Positions 50,642-59,900 of a stretch of 64,000 nt of DNA are shown here, piece by piece; position 1 is the stretch's first letter; each line of letters begins with the position of its first letter. The stretch is from Bacillus sp. V2I10. GTDB lineage: Bacteria; Bacillota; Bacilli; Bacillales; Bacillaceae. The notes under the pieces were generated by a model. The model had not been told where the DNA came from. It saw only the letters and a list, made by a program, of their open reading frames with translations, and ran no database searches. Both the position numbers and the translations under genes were made by a program. The DNA lies in contig NZ_JAUSYV010000001.1 in the NCBI RefSeq assembly GCF_030817055.1, forward strand, positions 4,550,001 to 4,614,000, read 5' to 3'.

Positions 50642-50902
50642 ATGTTGAGCGAAAAAAGACGATCTGAAGAGTCCGGAGATTTCTTCTCATCCTTTATGTT
50701 TGGAGAAAAAAGAGAGCGGAGCATAAAACAGGAGGAAGCTGAAGAAAGCCCCGCTCTAGATGAGCAGGAACCTCAGTCAGGGACTGATTATTTTCAGCTT
50801 TTTATGCAAATTGATGATATTATGGACTCTTTAAAAGAATTAAAGCCAGTGATGAAGGAATTTTCCCCCATTTTGGATTATTTCAAACAAAAATTAAAAT
50901 AA
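50642..50902 (+). CDS. Small acidic protein of unknown function (position of yjzB)
   Basis: From ATG 50642 (after GCGAGGTGTTT) the product has 86 residues: a very polar, Glu/Ser-rich N-terminal half with KRRSEESGDFFSSFMFGEK, then an amphipathic helical half (FQLFMQIDDIMDSLKELKPV) ending in FKQKLK. No membrane helix. It is divergent from fabH and sits where B. subtilis has yjzB, but homology was not established here. Confidence 0.7.
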   Translation: MLSEKRRSEESGDFFSSFMFGEKRERSIKQEEAEESPALDEQEPQSGTDYFQLFMQIDDIMDSLKELKPVMKEFSPILDYFKQKLK

Positions 50903-50905
50903 ACG

Positions 50906-50934
50906 TTTACAAATCCAAATTATTTTCATATTAT
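50906..50934 (+). promoter_or_regulatory. Sigma-A-type promoter of the leader peptide / RsgA-like gene, with overlapping cre-like site
   Basis: TTTACA (50906-50911), exactly 17 bp and TATTAT (50929-50934) precede the leader ORF by 35 bases. The palindrome TAAACGTTTA (50900-50909) overlaps the -35; on the minus strand TGTAAACGTTTATT matches the CcpA cre consensus at 13 of 14 positions. Confidence 0.7.
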
Positions 50935-50969
50935 GGAATTATTAACCAAGAGAGAGCGAGGGATGTTTT

Positions 50970-51038
50970 ATGAAAAAGTCAATTGCACGGATGCCGTTAA
51001 TTTCATATACACAGCCCGTTGTTCATCTTCCGGAATGA
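50970..51038 (+). CDS. 22-codon leader peptide
   Basis: ATG 50970 follows GAGGG with 7-nt spacing and opens 22 codons: MKKSIARMPLISYTQPVVHL plus Pro-Glu and a TGA stop. The ORF is located about 30 nt after the predicted transcription start and 33 bases before a terminator, which is the layout of a regulatory leader ORF. Codons 14-17 form one arm of a potential antiterminator. No homologue was recognised. Confidence 0.6.
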   Translation: MKKSIARMPLISYTQPVVHLPE

Positions 51039-51102
51039 CGATCATTTTCACCTGAATTGATTGATCAAGGAACCATGGGCTGTGTCTGCTCATGGTTTTT
51101 TT
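51009..51102 (+). promoter_or_regulatory. Candidate translation-coupled attenuator upstream of the RsgA-like gene
   Basis: Terminator: AACCATG (51071-51077) pairs with CATGGTT (51091-51097), extended by GC/GC inside and G-U pairs outside, then a seven-U run. Antiterminator: ACACAGCCCGT (51009-51019, inside the leader ORF) pairs with ATGGGCTGTGT (51075-51085) over 11 bp with one G-U. The second element overlaps the terminator 5' arm, so the two folds exclude each other. Confidence 0.65.
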
Positions 51103-51134
51103 GCATACTCAGGAAACAGTTCAGGAGGACCAAA

Positions 51135-52142
51135 ATGAATGTATTCAATAGAAAAAAGCATTTAGGCTGGAACGATTATTTAGAGGAAGTAAGTGTTTCT
51201 TATCTGCCGCTTATATTCGGGCGGATCTCATTAGAGCATAAACACTTATATCGAGTAATGACTGCTCATGGTGAGGTTTTAGCGTCTTTATCCGGTAAGT
51301 TCAGGTTTGAAGCTTATTCGGAGGAGGATTATCCGGCAGTCGGGGATTGGGTTGCCCTCACAATGAGAGAAGAAATGAAGGCTACGATACATCACGTGCT
51401 GCCCAGATTCAGCAAGCTATCGAGAAAAGCTGCAGGAACAAGCGGGACGGAGCAATTAATAGCCGCTAATATAAATAATCTCTTCATTGTTATGGCTTTA
51501 AATCATGATTTTAACCTAAGAAGACTTGAGCGTTACCTTGTCATGGCGTGGGAAAGCGGGGCAAACCCTGTTATCTTATTAACTAAATCAGATCTTTGCA
51601 GCGAATTGGACGAATTTGTAAGTTCCGCGGAAAGCATAGCGTTCGGAGTCCCTGTACATCCTGTAAGCGCGCTTGAAAAGAGCGGTATTGAACAGCTTTC
51701 AACTTATTTTACTGAAGGTACTACCTCTGCTTTTGTTGGTTCCTCAGGTGCAGGTAAATCAACATTGATAAACGCCTTAATAGGAACAGAAAGGCAGACG
51801 ACCGGCGAAGTGCGGGCAGACGATAGCCGCGGCCGGCATACAACAACGTATCGCGAATTAATAGCCGTTCCGCAAAAAGGACTTCTGATTGACACACCTG
51901 GTATGAGAGAATTGCAGCTTTGGGATTCAGAATCACTTCAACATAGCTTTGAAGACATTGAGTCACTTGCACCAGCCTGTTTTTTCAGAGACTGCGGCCA
52001 TCAGAACGAACCTAAATGCGCCATTAACCAGGCAATAGAAGAAGGGCGTTTAACTGCCTCCCGACTTCAAAGCTATCGCAAGCTGCAAAGAGAACTAGCC
52101 TATATAGAGAAAAAAGAGCGAAAAAAAGCAAATAGGAAATAA
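51135..52142 (+). CDS. RsgA-family circularly permuted GTPase (ribosome small-subunit-dependent)
   Basis: From ATG 51135 (after CAGGAGGACCAAA) the protein has 335 residues. An OB-fold N-terminus (about 25-90) precedes the permuted GTPase domain in order G4 (LLTKSDLC), G1 P-loop (GSSGAGKSTLINALIG) and G3 (DTPGMRELQLWD). The zinc motif C-x4-C-x-H-x5-C (CFFRDCGHQNEPKC) closes it. RsgA checks the 30S decoding centre during maturation. The canonical Bacillus rsgA (yloQ) lies in another context, so this is probably a second paralogue. It follows an attenuator-like leader. Confidence 0.88.
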   Translation: MNVFNRKKHLGWNDYLEEVSVSYLPLIFGRISLEHKHLYRVMTAHGEVLASLSGKFRFEAYSEEDYPAVGDWVALTMREEMKATIHHVLPRFSKLSRKAAGTSGTEQLIAANINNLFIVMALNHDFNLRRLERYLVMAWESGANPVILLTKSDLCSELDEFVSSAESIAFGVPVHPVSALEKSGIEQLSTYFTEGTTSAFVGSSGAGKSTLINALIGTERQTTGEVRADDSRGRHTTTYRELIAVPQKGLLIDTPGMRELQLWDSESLQHSFEDIESLAPACFFRDCGHQNEPKCAINQAIEEGRLTASRLQSYRKLQRELAYIEKKERKKANRK

Positions 52143-52148
52143 TCCATG

Positions 52149-52174
52149 AAACCGGATATCATATCCGGTTTTTT
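52149..52174 (+). terminator. Terminator of the RsgA-like gene
   Basis: AAACCGGATAT / ATATCCGGTTT form a near-perfect palindromic stem (52149-52171) with a U run, 7 bases after the stop. Confidence 0.88.
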
Positions 52175-52182
52175 TACATAAT

Positions 52183-52210
52183 AAAACCGCAGCATGTTCT
52201 GCTGCGGTTC
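52183..52210 (-). terminator. Terminator of med-comZ
   Basis: AACCGCAGCA (52209-52200) and TGCTGCGGTT (52194-52185) form a 10-bp stem; a short U run follows on the minus strand. Starts 6 bases after the comZ stop. Confidence 0.85.
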
Positions 52211-52215
52211 TATCA

Positions 52216-52401
52216 TTATTTGCCTGCTTCATTTTTCCCTAATTCGTAAGCATCATTCATCACTTTTGTGAGCAGTTCCATCATCGGCTGAAGATGGTCA
52301 GCAGTAATTTCTATGCCTGCTTCATCAAGCTTTGCTTTGGCTTCAGGAAGATATTTCATGGCGATTTGCATAAATTCTAATGTTTTAGGTTCGTTGTTCA
52401 T
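52216..52401 (-). CDS. comZ: ComG operon repressor ComZ
   Basis: A 61-residue protein. TLEFMQIAMKYLPEAKAKLDEAGIEIT is the family core and DAYELGKNEA the end, close to B. subtilis ComZ (63 residues), which represses comG. ATG 52401 follows AAAGGAGAATCCAT; a start six codons upstream lies inside the med end. It follows med by 14 bases and is cotranscribed with it. Confidence 0.88.
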   Translation of the reverse strand: MNNEPKTLEFMQIAMKYLPEAKAKLDEAGIEITADHLQPMMELLTKVMNDAYELGKNEAGK

Positions 52402-52415
52402 ATGGATTCTCCTTT

Positions 52416-53366
52416 TCAAAATTGATTAGGCAGCTTATCTGTCTGCCTGTATATTTCAATATGCTCTTGGATTTTATTTTGAAAGGCCTTGTCCACATTT
52501 GGACTGTACTTGCCGAGTTCAATGACATCATCCTGAAAATCAAAATACAAATTTCCGCTTTCAAGCTCACCATTCAAATATTTTTCAGCAACAAGCTCAT
52601 ATAAACGGTCTACATGCTGGATCGTGCTTGTAAGGACAGTTGCTTCTCCAAGATCTGACTGGTCGGAAACAAAACCAATTGCATACAAACCTTTCTCTTT
52701 AATCCGCTCAATGACAGGTACATTATACCCATCGCCTGCAGGATATACAACATCTATGCCTTCTGAAAGCATTTCATCTGTATGATTAAGGGCGCTTTTT
52801 ACATCATCCCAGCTTTGCACATACTGGATTTCAACCTGAACATCAGGATTCTGATAGTTCGCACCCTCATAAAAACCATCAATTTCAGGCTGCCATTCAT
52901 AAGCTGCCAGTATACCGACTTTATTTGTCTTTGTCATTTCACCGGCAATCATCCCCCCGAAAAAGCCCATAGCATTTGAGTCAAAATTAAGGCTTGTCAT
53001 ATTATCTCCCTTTGCCTCTCCATTGAAAAAGACAAAATGAATATCATCAAATTCTTCATTCAATTCTGCAAAAAAAGTTTCATATTCACTGCCATGACCG
53101 AAAATGAGATTGACGCCTTTTCCCGAAAACTCTTTTACCGCTTCTCTAACTACTTCTTGGTTATTCATCCCTTCTTTATAAAAAACTTCGATACCGTAAC
53201 TTGATTGTATTTTTAATAATCCTTTGTATCCCTTCGTGCCCCATACTTGATCGCTGATTGTATCCGGGACAAGCAAGCCTACTTTTTCAAGTTCATTCTG
53301 CCTTGGTTGTCCGCATCCTGTCAGAAAAAAAAAGCATATGGCGAAAAGAATACTTTTCTTCAGCAT
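52416..53366 (-). CDS. med: BMP-family lipoprotein Med, positive regulator of comK
   Basis: A 316-residue lipoprotein of the basic membrane protein/ABC substrate-binding family. The signal peptide ends in lipobox LTGC (in FFFLTGCGQ). Family segments are VGLLVPDTISDQVWGTKGYKGL, GVNLIFGHGSEYETFF, GILAAYEWQPEIDGF and DVVYPAGDGYNVPVI. Med raises comK expression in B. subtilis by an unclear route. ATG 53366 follows AAGGAGTTGCTTGTA; the longer frame lacks a ribosome site. Operon with comZ. Confidence 0.88.
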   Translation of the reverse strand: MLKKSILFAICFFFLTGCGQPRQNELEKVGLLVPDTISDQVWGTKGYKGLLKIQSSYGIEVFYKEGMNNQEVVREAVKEFSGKGVNLIFGHGSEYETFFAELNEEFDDIHFVFFNGEAKGDNMTSLNFDSNAMGFFGGMIAGEMTKTNKVGILAAYEWQPEIDGFYEGANYQNPDVQVEIQYVQSWDDVKSALNHTDEMLSEGIDVVYPAGDGYNVPVIERIKEKGLYAIGFVSDQSDLGEATVLTSTIQHVDRLYELVAEKYLNGELESGNLYFDFQDDVIELGKYSPNVDKAFQNKIQEHIEIYRQTDKLPNQF

Positions 53367-53486
53367 TACAAGCAACTCCTTTTGGCTTGTGCAAGTCATG
53401 ATTACACCTATATTTTAGACTGTAAACAATTCATCGCACAAGGATATATTTCCCAATAACGATTAAAACTTGAATTTTATCTAAAA

Positions 53487-54338
53487 TTATTGGTAAATAT
53501 ACAGGTTTTGCTTGACCCATTCTGCTTGTATCTGTATCCCTCTTTCTAATGAAACACTATTATTAACTGGGTGGATGATATCCTTAGATAACTTATAAGA
53601 AGGGTTTCTATCGGCCTTTTCAGAAAATAATTCAACTATTTCACTCCACTGGCCCTCTTTCATGGATGAGAGATGAACAACAGGTTCCTTAAAAGGATAT
53701 GCGATTGCAATATCCAATAGAGTGCTGACAGCATCATCGATATAAAGAATATCTCTTTTTTCTTCGTTTACAGCAGCTGCAGATTTTGTTCCAGTTAACT
53801 TTGAAATGATGCACTGGTGAATAAAGCTTGATTGCGGCTGCCATGGTCCATAAATTCCTGGAAACCTGACAATCTTAAATAGCTCAGATTCTCCAAAGAG
53901 CGACCTGATTTCTGACTCCTGCTTCAGATGAGCCTTGCCATTTTCGGTTGAAGGAACGGGAACTGTGTCCTTTTCAATCTCCTTTTGCATCTCGCCGAAT
54001 ACTTCAGCAGATGAAATGAGAATAAATGGGATTTTTTGTTTAATTGAAAGATCAGCACAAGCCTTTAATAAATTCGAATCGTGTCTATTCTCCTGATCTG
54101 TTGGATCCTGAATGCAATAAAATATCACATCATTTTCTTTCGCTTCTGTGATTGAGGATATATTTTCAAACAACGCGTTTCTGCCAATCAGCATCATTTT
54201 TTCTTCAGCTATTTTTTGTTCTTGATCATCTTGATACTTATTCATATACCCATCAACCCCGATGCCCTCTTCGAGCAGACGGCTGCATAGAGCAAAACCT
54301 ACAAATTGCCCGAATCCTGCAATTAATGCTTTTCTCAT
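53487..54338 (-). CDS. yjaV: NAD(P)-binding epimerase/dehydratase-like protein YjaV
   Basis: A 283-residue short-chain extended-SDR-like protein. The N-terminal Rossmann loop is GFGQFVGFALCSRLLEEGIGV (a GxGxxxG variant), followed by VIFYCIQDPTD and the strand FILISSAEVFGEMQKE. The usual catalytic YxxxK is not evident: GKAHLKQESEIRS occupies the region. RFPGIYGPWQPQSSFIHQ is a good sugar-epimerase block. Substrate unknown. The yjaU stop lies about 90 bases upstream on the same strand. Confidence 0.78.
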   Translation of the reverse strand: MRKALIAGFGQFVGFALCSRLLEEGIGVDGYMNKYQDDQEQKIAEEKMMLIGRNALFENISSITEAKENDVIFYCIQDPTDQENRHDSNLLKACADLSIKQKIPFILISSAEVFGEMQKEIEKDTVPVPSTENGKAHLKQESEIRSLFGESELFKIVRFPGIYGPWQPQSSFIHQCIISKLTGTKSAAAVNEEKRDILYIDDAVSTLLDIAIAYPFKEPVVHLSSMKEGQWSEIVELFSEKADRNPSYKLSKDIIHPVNNSVSLERGIQIQAEWVKQNLYIYQ

Positions 54339-54430
54339 AATCCCTTTCCTCCTTTTAGGAAGCGTTATAGTATCGTATGCAAAATTTCAGCACAAAAGAA
54401 TCGTCCCCAGTATCATCAGGAACGATCTGT

Positions 54431-55162
54431 TTATAAATTTTTTTCATTTTCTTTAAAAAATTTCACTACGGAATGATTTAGCCTGTATTGATTATCAGCC
54501 AGATGAAAGGTCAGGTCGATCGGGGAGCCCTGCTTGCTTCTGAAGTCTTCATAAATTTTGCTGTGATCATGGTAAGGGTATGTGATGCTATTCATTCTCT
54601 GCCATATATGAACGGGGAGGTTTGTGCTGTCAAAGCTTGATTCAAAACTGAAGTCTTTAATCTTTTTTGAGTCTATTTCATATGCATTCGCTATTTCTTT
54701 CGTCAGTCTCTTATAAAAAAACATGTTTTCTCTTTCTTTTTCAAGGTGGGCCTGCAGATTTAAACATGGATTAAACATTGCGACAGAACGAATTTTTTCG
54801 TTAGAAATCTTCATAAATTCTTTCGCTATCAGAGCTCCCATTCCTTCACAAAGAATATGAACCCGCTCATTTAAAATTTCTTTTTTCATGATTATATGAT
54901 AAATCTTCATTGTAAGATTCAGCGCTTTTGGACTGCCCCAATTCGCACCGTAAAGATTAGATGTGAAAACTGTGTAGCCTGCGTCAAGCAAGATTGAAAG
55001 GAGCTGATTTCTGCCGTAATGCTGCAGCCAAAAGCTCGTATCACCATCCACGAAATGCGTTTTGTCGCCTATGATAAAGACAGCGAATCCATTTGGTTTA
55101 TAAGGGTAATGGATGACGTTCCATTCTGATTCCAGCTGAAAAAACCGCTTTGTAATTCCCAT
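54431..55162 (-). CDS. yjaU: Alpha/beta-hydrolase-fold protein YjaU, probable pseudo-enzyme
   Basis: A 243-residue protein from ATG 55162 (after AAGGTGGTGGGCAAACG). FAVFIIGDKTHFVDGDTSFW, GYTVFTSNLYGANWGSP and a final LADNQYRLNHSVVKFF resemble the hydrolase fold, with a C-terminal histidine. The nucleophile elbow is VHILCEGMGALIAKEF, where the catalytic Ser of GxSxG is replaced by Gly, so hydrolase activity is doubtful. The longer upstream frame (30 residues) has no ribosome site. Position matches B. subtilis YjaU. Confidence 0.75.
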   Translation of the reverse strand: MGITKRFFQLESEWNVIHYPYKPNGFAVFIIGDKTHFVDGDTSFWLQHYGRNQLLSILLDAGYTVFTSNLYGANWGSPKALNLTMKIYHIIMKKEILNERVHILCEGMGALIAKEFMKISNEKIRSVAMFNPCLNLQAHLEKERENMFFYKRLTKEIANAYEIDSKKIKDFSFESSFDSTNLPVHIWQRMNSITYPYHDHSKIYEDFRSKQGSPIDLTFHLADNQYRLNHSVVKFFKENEKNL

Positions 55163-55365
55163 CGTTTGCCCACCACCTTTCTTTCGTACTTTTAGCACTT
55201 TATATAAGATATGTTCGGTCATGTGAAAGCGAATGGATATATACCTAATCATTCAGCAATGAACGTTCAAGAAATAGTCAACTTTAAGGGTAAATAAAGC
55301 TTTTATTCCACAATCTATGTATGATAATATGGACATAGAATTGTTTGAAGAATGAGGTGAACAGA

Positions 55366-55551
55366 TTGCGCTATTTTTGGACATTTTTTTGGACGTTTTT
55401 ATTAATGCAAATGATGGCTTACGTCGTTTCTTCAATGACAGGTGTTGCATATAACTTTGTTACTGCTTCTATTCTTGCTGTTGTTGCAACCGTTCTCATC
55501 CTGATCCTCGGGGAAGTTGTGCCGGACCGATCTGCAGATGGACATCATTAA
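55366..55551 (+). CDS. yjzD: Small membrane protein YjzD (TTG start)
   Basis: A 61-residue membrane protein. The TTG at 55366 follows GAGGTGAACAGA and yields the length of B. subtilis YjzD. RYFWTFFWTFLLMQMMAYVV opens the first helix, GVAYNFVTASILAVVATVLILILGEVVP the second. Function unknown. An upstream ATG (55345) gives seven further residues but overlaps the ribosome site. Confidence 0.85.
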   Translation: MRYFWTFFWTFLLMQMMAYVVSSMTGVAYNFVTASILAVVATVLILILGEVVPDRSADGHH

Positions 55552-55575
55552 TACCTAATTTTCGACTCTGCACAC

Positions 55576-55607
55576 AAAAAACCCTACTATAGATAGTAGG
55601 GTTTTTT
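55576..55607. terminator. Bidirectional terminator between yjzD and yjzC
   Basis: AAAAAACCCTACTAT and ATAGTAGGGTTTTTT (55576-55590 / 55593-55607) pair perfectly with U tracts in both directions. Confidence 0.9.
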
Positions 55608-55621
55608 TTCGGGTTTCACTA

Positions 55622-55801
55622 TTATGGTTTTCTTTGATACGTCCAGTGACGGTCATCATTTGACGTTTCAGGGAAACGATCTCCTGCCTGAAGCTTAATT
55701 TTTTGCGGATTTTTGACCATTGAGCCTGTTTCTCCAACTTCTACGTAGATGCCGTTATTAGGTGCTTTTTGACCTGATCTAAAGCGATGCTGCTGCCCCA
55801 A
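55622..55801 (-). CDS. yjzC: Small protein YjzC (TTG start)
   Basis: A TTG at 55801 after AAGGAGGGATCTTATT opens 59 codons. The product has GQQHRFRSGQKAPNNGIYVE, then VGETGSMVKNPQKIKLQAGD and FPETSNDDRHWTYQRKP, matching the YjzC/YjfA-like small soluble family in sequence and length. The lack of ATG makes it easy to overlook. Function unknown. Located between argF and yjzD as in B. subtilis. Confidence 0.88.
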   Translation of the reverse strand: MGQQHRFRSGQKAPNNGIYVEVGETGSMVKNPQKIKLQAGDRFPETSNDDRHWTYQRKP

Positions 55802-55912
55802 AATAAGATCCCTCCTTAAGGTTCCTTCTTTAACTAGTATGGCAATTCATTTATGATTCATGTAATGTGAAATAGAAATTTACCTGCAAGGCTGCTTGTA
55901 CTGTTTTCGCAT

Positions 55913-55953
55913 GAAAAAACGGATGGATCAGACCGCTGATCCATCCGCTTTTT
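55913..55953 (-). terminator. Terminator of the arginine operon
   Basis: CGGATGGATCAG and CTGATCCATCCG form a perfect 12-bp stem (55947-55936 / 55931-55920) with a 4-nt loop and a U run on the minus strand, about 65 bases after the argF stop. Confidence 0.92.
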
Positions 55954-56012
55954 ATTATCTGGCTGCTATTTCAAGGAGTATCTATAACGGATCAATGACA
56001 GCTTAGAAGTAA

Positions 56013-56966
56013 CTACCCGTTCAGCAGCGCTTTCAGCAACGCTTTTTGAACATGCAGACGGTTTTCGGCCTGCTGAAAGACGGCAGATTGGTTTCCGTCA
56101 ATAATTTCCGCTGTTACCTCTTCACCTCGATGAGCCGGCAGGCAGTGAAGAAAATGACTGTCTTTTTTGGCGAAGCTCATTAGCTCTTCGTTAATTTGAT
56201 AGGCGTTAAAAGCCGAGAGGCGGATTTCATTTTCTTTTTCCTGCCCCATACTCGTCCATACATCTGAATACACGATATCTGCTTGGTGAACAGCCTCTTT
56301 GGGATTCGTTACGGCTGTGATCACAGCACCTGTCTGTTTGCAGATCTCAGCTATTTTCTCCATCACATGCGGATTTGGCCCATAACCCTCTGGATGAGCG
56401 ATGACTGCATCCATTCCAACCTTCGCACATGCAATTAATAAGGAGTGCGCCACATTATTTCCATCACCTACGTAAGCTACCTTTGTTCCTTTAAACGATT
56501 TTTTCAGCTGCAGAATCGTCATTAAATCTGCAAGGGCCTGACATGGATGGAAAGTATCTGTCAGTCCATTAATCACGGGAATCGAAGCATGCAGGGCAAG
56601 CTCCTCTACTTTTTCATGCTCAAACGTGCGGATCATAATGGCATCTACATAACCTGAAAGGACTTTTGCTGTATCAGCTATGCTTTCTCCCCGGCCCAAT
56701 TGAAGATCCTGACTGCTTAAAAAGAGCGCGCTGCCTCCTAGCTGCTGCATTCCAGCTTCAAACGAAACCCGTGTCCGAGTTGACGATTTTTCAAAAATCA
56801 TGGCCAATATTTTTCCGGACAGAACCGATTGAATGGGAAATTTCTTCATTTGTATGCCTTCTTCAACCAGATGCAGGATTTCCTCAGTCGTATAATCAAG
56901 CAGGGTCAAACAATCTTTTCCCAATAGTGCAGATGATTTCGTTTGTGCCAATTTTATAGAACTCAT
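56013..56966 (-). CDS. argF: Ornithine carbamoyltransferase
   Basis: Transfers carbamoyl phosphate to ornithine to make citrulline. The 317-residue protein has the carbamoyl phosphate loop STRTR (62-66), HPCQALADLMT, the ornithine-side DVWTSMGQEKE (variant of the SMG loop) and HCLPAHRGEEV. It overlaps carB by four bases and ends the operon. Confidence 0.97.
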   Translation of the reverse strand: MSSIKLAQTKSSALLGKDCLTLLDYTTEEILHLVEEGIQMKKFPIQSVLSGKILAMIFEKSSTRTRVSFEAGMQQLGGSALFLSSQDLQLGRGESIADTAKVLSGYVDAIMIRTFEHEKVEELALHASIPVINGLTDTFHPCQALADLMTILQLKKSFKGTKVAYVGDGNNVAHSLLIACAKVGMDAVIAHPEGYGPNPHVMEKIAEICKQTGAVITAVTNPKEAVHQADIVYSDVWTSMGQEKENEIRLSAFNAYQINEELMSFAKKDSHFLHCLPAHRGEEVTAEIIDGNQSAVFQQAENRLHVQKALLKALLNG

Positions 56967-59900
56967 TTCATGTTCACTCCCGTTCTTGTTAATTCTCTGA
57001 TTGAATAAACCTCATAGTCAGGTGCCGCTTTCAAGTAAGCCATAAAGGATGAAGCATCTGAAAACACCTTTATTCCTTTTTCAGCTGCAAGCAGGCGTTT
57101 TTCTCTGGATTCTTCATTTTTCAGACTGACAAACACGCCGTTTTCAGCAGTGTCAGCCCATTTTTCAAAGGATTCAGTTTCTGTTTTCAATCCAGCGGCT
57201 TCTGCTTTTTGAAGCAGGGTATAATCGATTTCATCCATAAAAATACTGATGCCGCTCTTATCACGATCTTCATCAAACACTTTTCCGAGCGCTTCCTTCA
57301 ATGTAGGTGCAAGGCACAAGCCTTCTCCCGTTGATCTCATTTCAGGACTTAGCTTAAGATCTACATTTTGCAGGGCGTGACTGGAAAAAACAGGATATTT
57401 AACAGCCGTATAAGGTCTTTCTTCTTCTATATAAACATGTGTCAGCTTTTCGCCATTCAGCATCCCTGCTGCAAGTTCAATCATAGGGACATCCATCACC
57501 TTGCTGACAATCGGTGCTGTCCGGCTTGCTCTTGGATTGACTTCCAGGACATACAGCTTTTCGTTTTGAATCAGGAACTGGATATTCATGATTCCTTTAA
57601 AGCCAAGCTGCTTCACAATTTTCTTAGCTGATAGATGCATGTCTTGCTTCAGCTTATCACTTATATTCTTGGAAGGGATAATCGCCATACTGTCTCCTGA
57701 ATGCACACCAGCTGGTTCAATATGCTCCATAACTGCTGGAATAAGGATGCTTTCCCCGTCTGCAACGAGATCAATTTCTGCTTCCTGGCCTATGACATAG
57801 CGGTCAATTAAGATGGGAAAAGATTGATTGCCGGCTTTTTCAACCTGCTTCTTAAGCAGCTCTTTATTCTCAAGCACAATCATGCCTTTCCCCCCGATGA
57901 CGTAAGAAGGTCTGATTAACACAGGATAGCCGATTATTTCTGCTTCCATGATGGCTTCTTCTGCGTTATGGGCAGTTGTCCCTGGCAGATGAGCAATCTC
58001 TAATTCATCTAATAGGTGATAAAATTTCTCCCGTTCTTCAAGAATATCAAGTGTTTCTGAATCTGTTCCGAGAAGGACTGCGCCGCTTTCCTCAAGTCCA
58101 GCTGCAAGATTGATGGCGGTTTGTCCTCCAAATTGCACGATCGTTGCGTCTATCTGTTCAGCTTCAATCACATTCAGTACGTGTTCGACTGTCAGCGGCT
58201 CAAAGTACAGACGGTCTCCAGTTTCAAAATCTGTGCTGACTGTTTCAGGATTATTGTTGATCATAATCGCTTCATAACCAAGCTTCTGCAAGGCTTGGAT
58301 TCCTTGCACAGCGCTGTAATCGAACTCAACTCCCTGTCCGATGCGGATAGGACCTGATCCAAGGACCAGTACTTTTTTTCTTGGGTTTGCCGTTTTTTCA
58401 AGCTCGCATTCTCCGAAATATGTTGAATAATAATAATTAGTTCTTGCTTCAAATTCCGCTGCACATGTATCAACCAGCTTAAATTTAGCTGTGATGCCTT
58501 GTGATTTTCTCAGAGTTCTTACAGCAGATTCATCTTCATTTAAACAATGTGCGAGGTACTCATCTGAACAGCCTTTTTCCTTTGCATATGAAAGGAGGTC
58601 TTTTGTTAACTGATGCAATGTTTCTGATTTAAGCTGTTTTTCCAATGTGACAAGTGAGAGAAAGCTGTTTAGAAAATAATAATCAATTCCTGTTTCCTTA
58701 TGAATGACGTTTAAGCTTTCACCTCTTCTTAACAGCTCTATAATGGCAAAGAAACGCTGATCTGTTGCCTTTTTAATGATGTTTAGAAGATGAAGATCCG
58801 ACAGCAGTGATATCTCTTCAAAGTATATTCCGATATTTCCGAGTTCAAGTGATGATACTGCTTTTTGAATAGCCGCTTCGAGATTTCTCTCAATCGCCAT
58901 CACTTCACCGGTTGCTTTCATCTTTGTACCAAGAGTGCGGTCGGCGTCTTTAAATTTATCAAAAGGCCATCTTGGGAATTTCACGACCACATAATCAAGA
59001 GCAGGCTCAAAGCTTGCAAATGTAGACTGTGTCAATGGATTTTTAAGCTCGCTTAATGTATAGCCAACAGCAAGTTTTGCCGCAAGTTTTGCGATCGGAT
59101 AGCCAGTCGCTTTTGAGGCAAGAGCTGATGAACGGCTGACACGCGGATTTACCTCTATGACGTAATATTGCTTGCTTACCGGATCAAGGGCAAATTGTAT
59201 GTTGCAGCCCCCAACTACATTCAAAGCTGAAATGATGGTTAACGAAGCACTCCGGAGCATTTGATATTCATGATCAGTCAAAGTTTGTGAAGGAGCGACT
59301 ACAATTGAATCCCCTGTGTGAATCCCGACAGGATCGATATTTTCCATATTGCATACAGTTATACACGTATTGGCTGCATCCCTCATGACTTCATATTCAA
59401 TCTCTTTAAATCCTGCGATGCTTTTTTCAACTAGACATTGATGAATCGGACTTGCACTTAACCCGCTTTTCATCAATTCAATCAATTCCTGCTCGTTATC
59501 CGCAATTCCGCCTCCCTTACCACCAAGTGTGTATGCCGGGCGGACGATAATCGGGTAGCCAATTTCCTTTGCAAAGGCCAATGCTTCTTCTGCACCAGTT
59601 ACAATTTCGCTCGCAGGTACAGGCTGTTTCAGATCATACATCAGTTTTCTGAATTTTTCTCTGTCTTCTCCCATTTGGATCGACTGGACGGATGTACCCA
59701 GAACTTGCACGTTATGTTTTTGCAGGACACGGGCTTCATGGAGCTTTACAGCCAAATTGAGTCCCGTTTGACCTCCAAGAGTTGCAAGCAGGCCATCCGG
59801 TTTTTCTTTTTCAATAATTTTCGTGAGACTCTTTACCGTTAATGGTTCAAAGTAGACCTCATCCGCGTATTGATGATCCGTCATAATTGTTGCCGGATTG

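Noticed and set aside
53367..53399. Eleven-residue N-terminal extension of Med
   Set aside because: It would precede the lipoprotein signal peptide and has no ribosome site; AAGGAG lies before the ATG at 53366.
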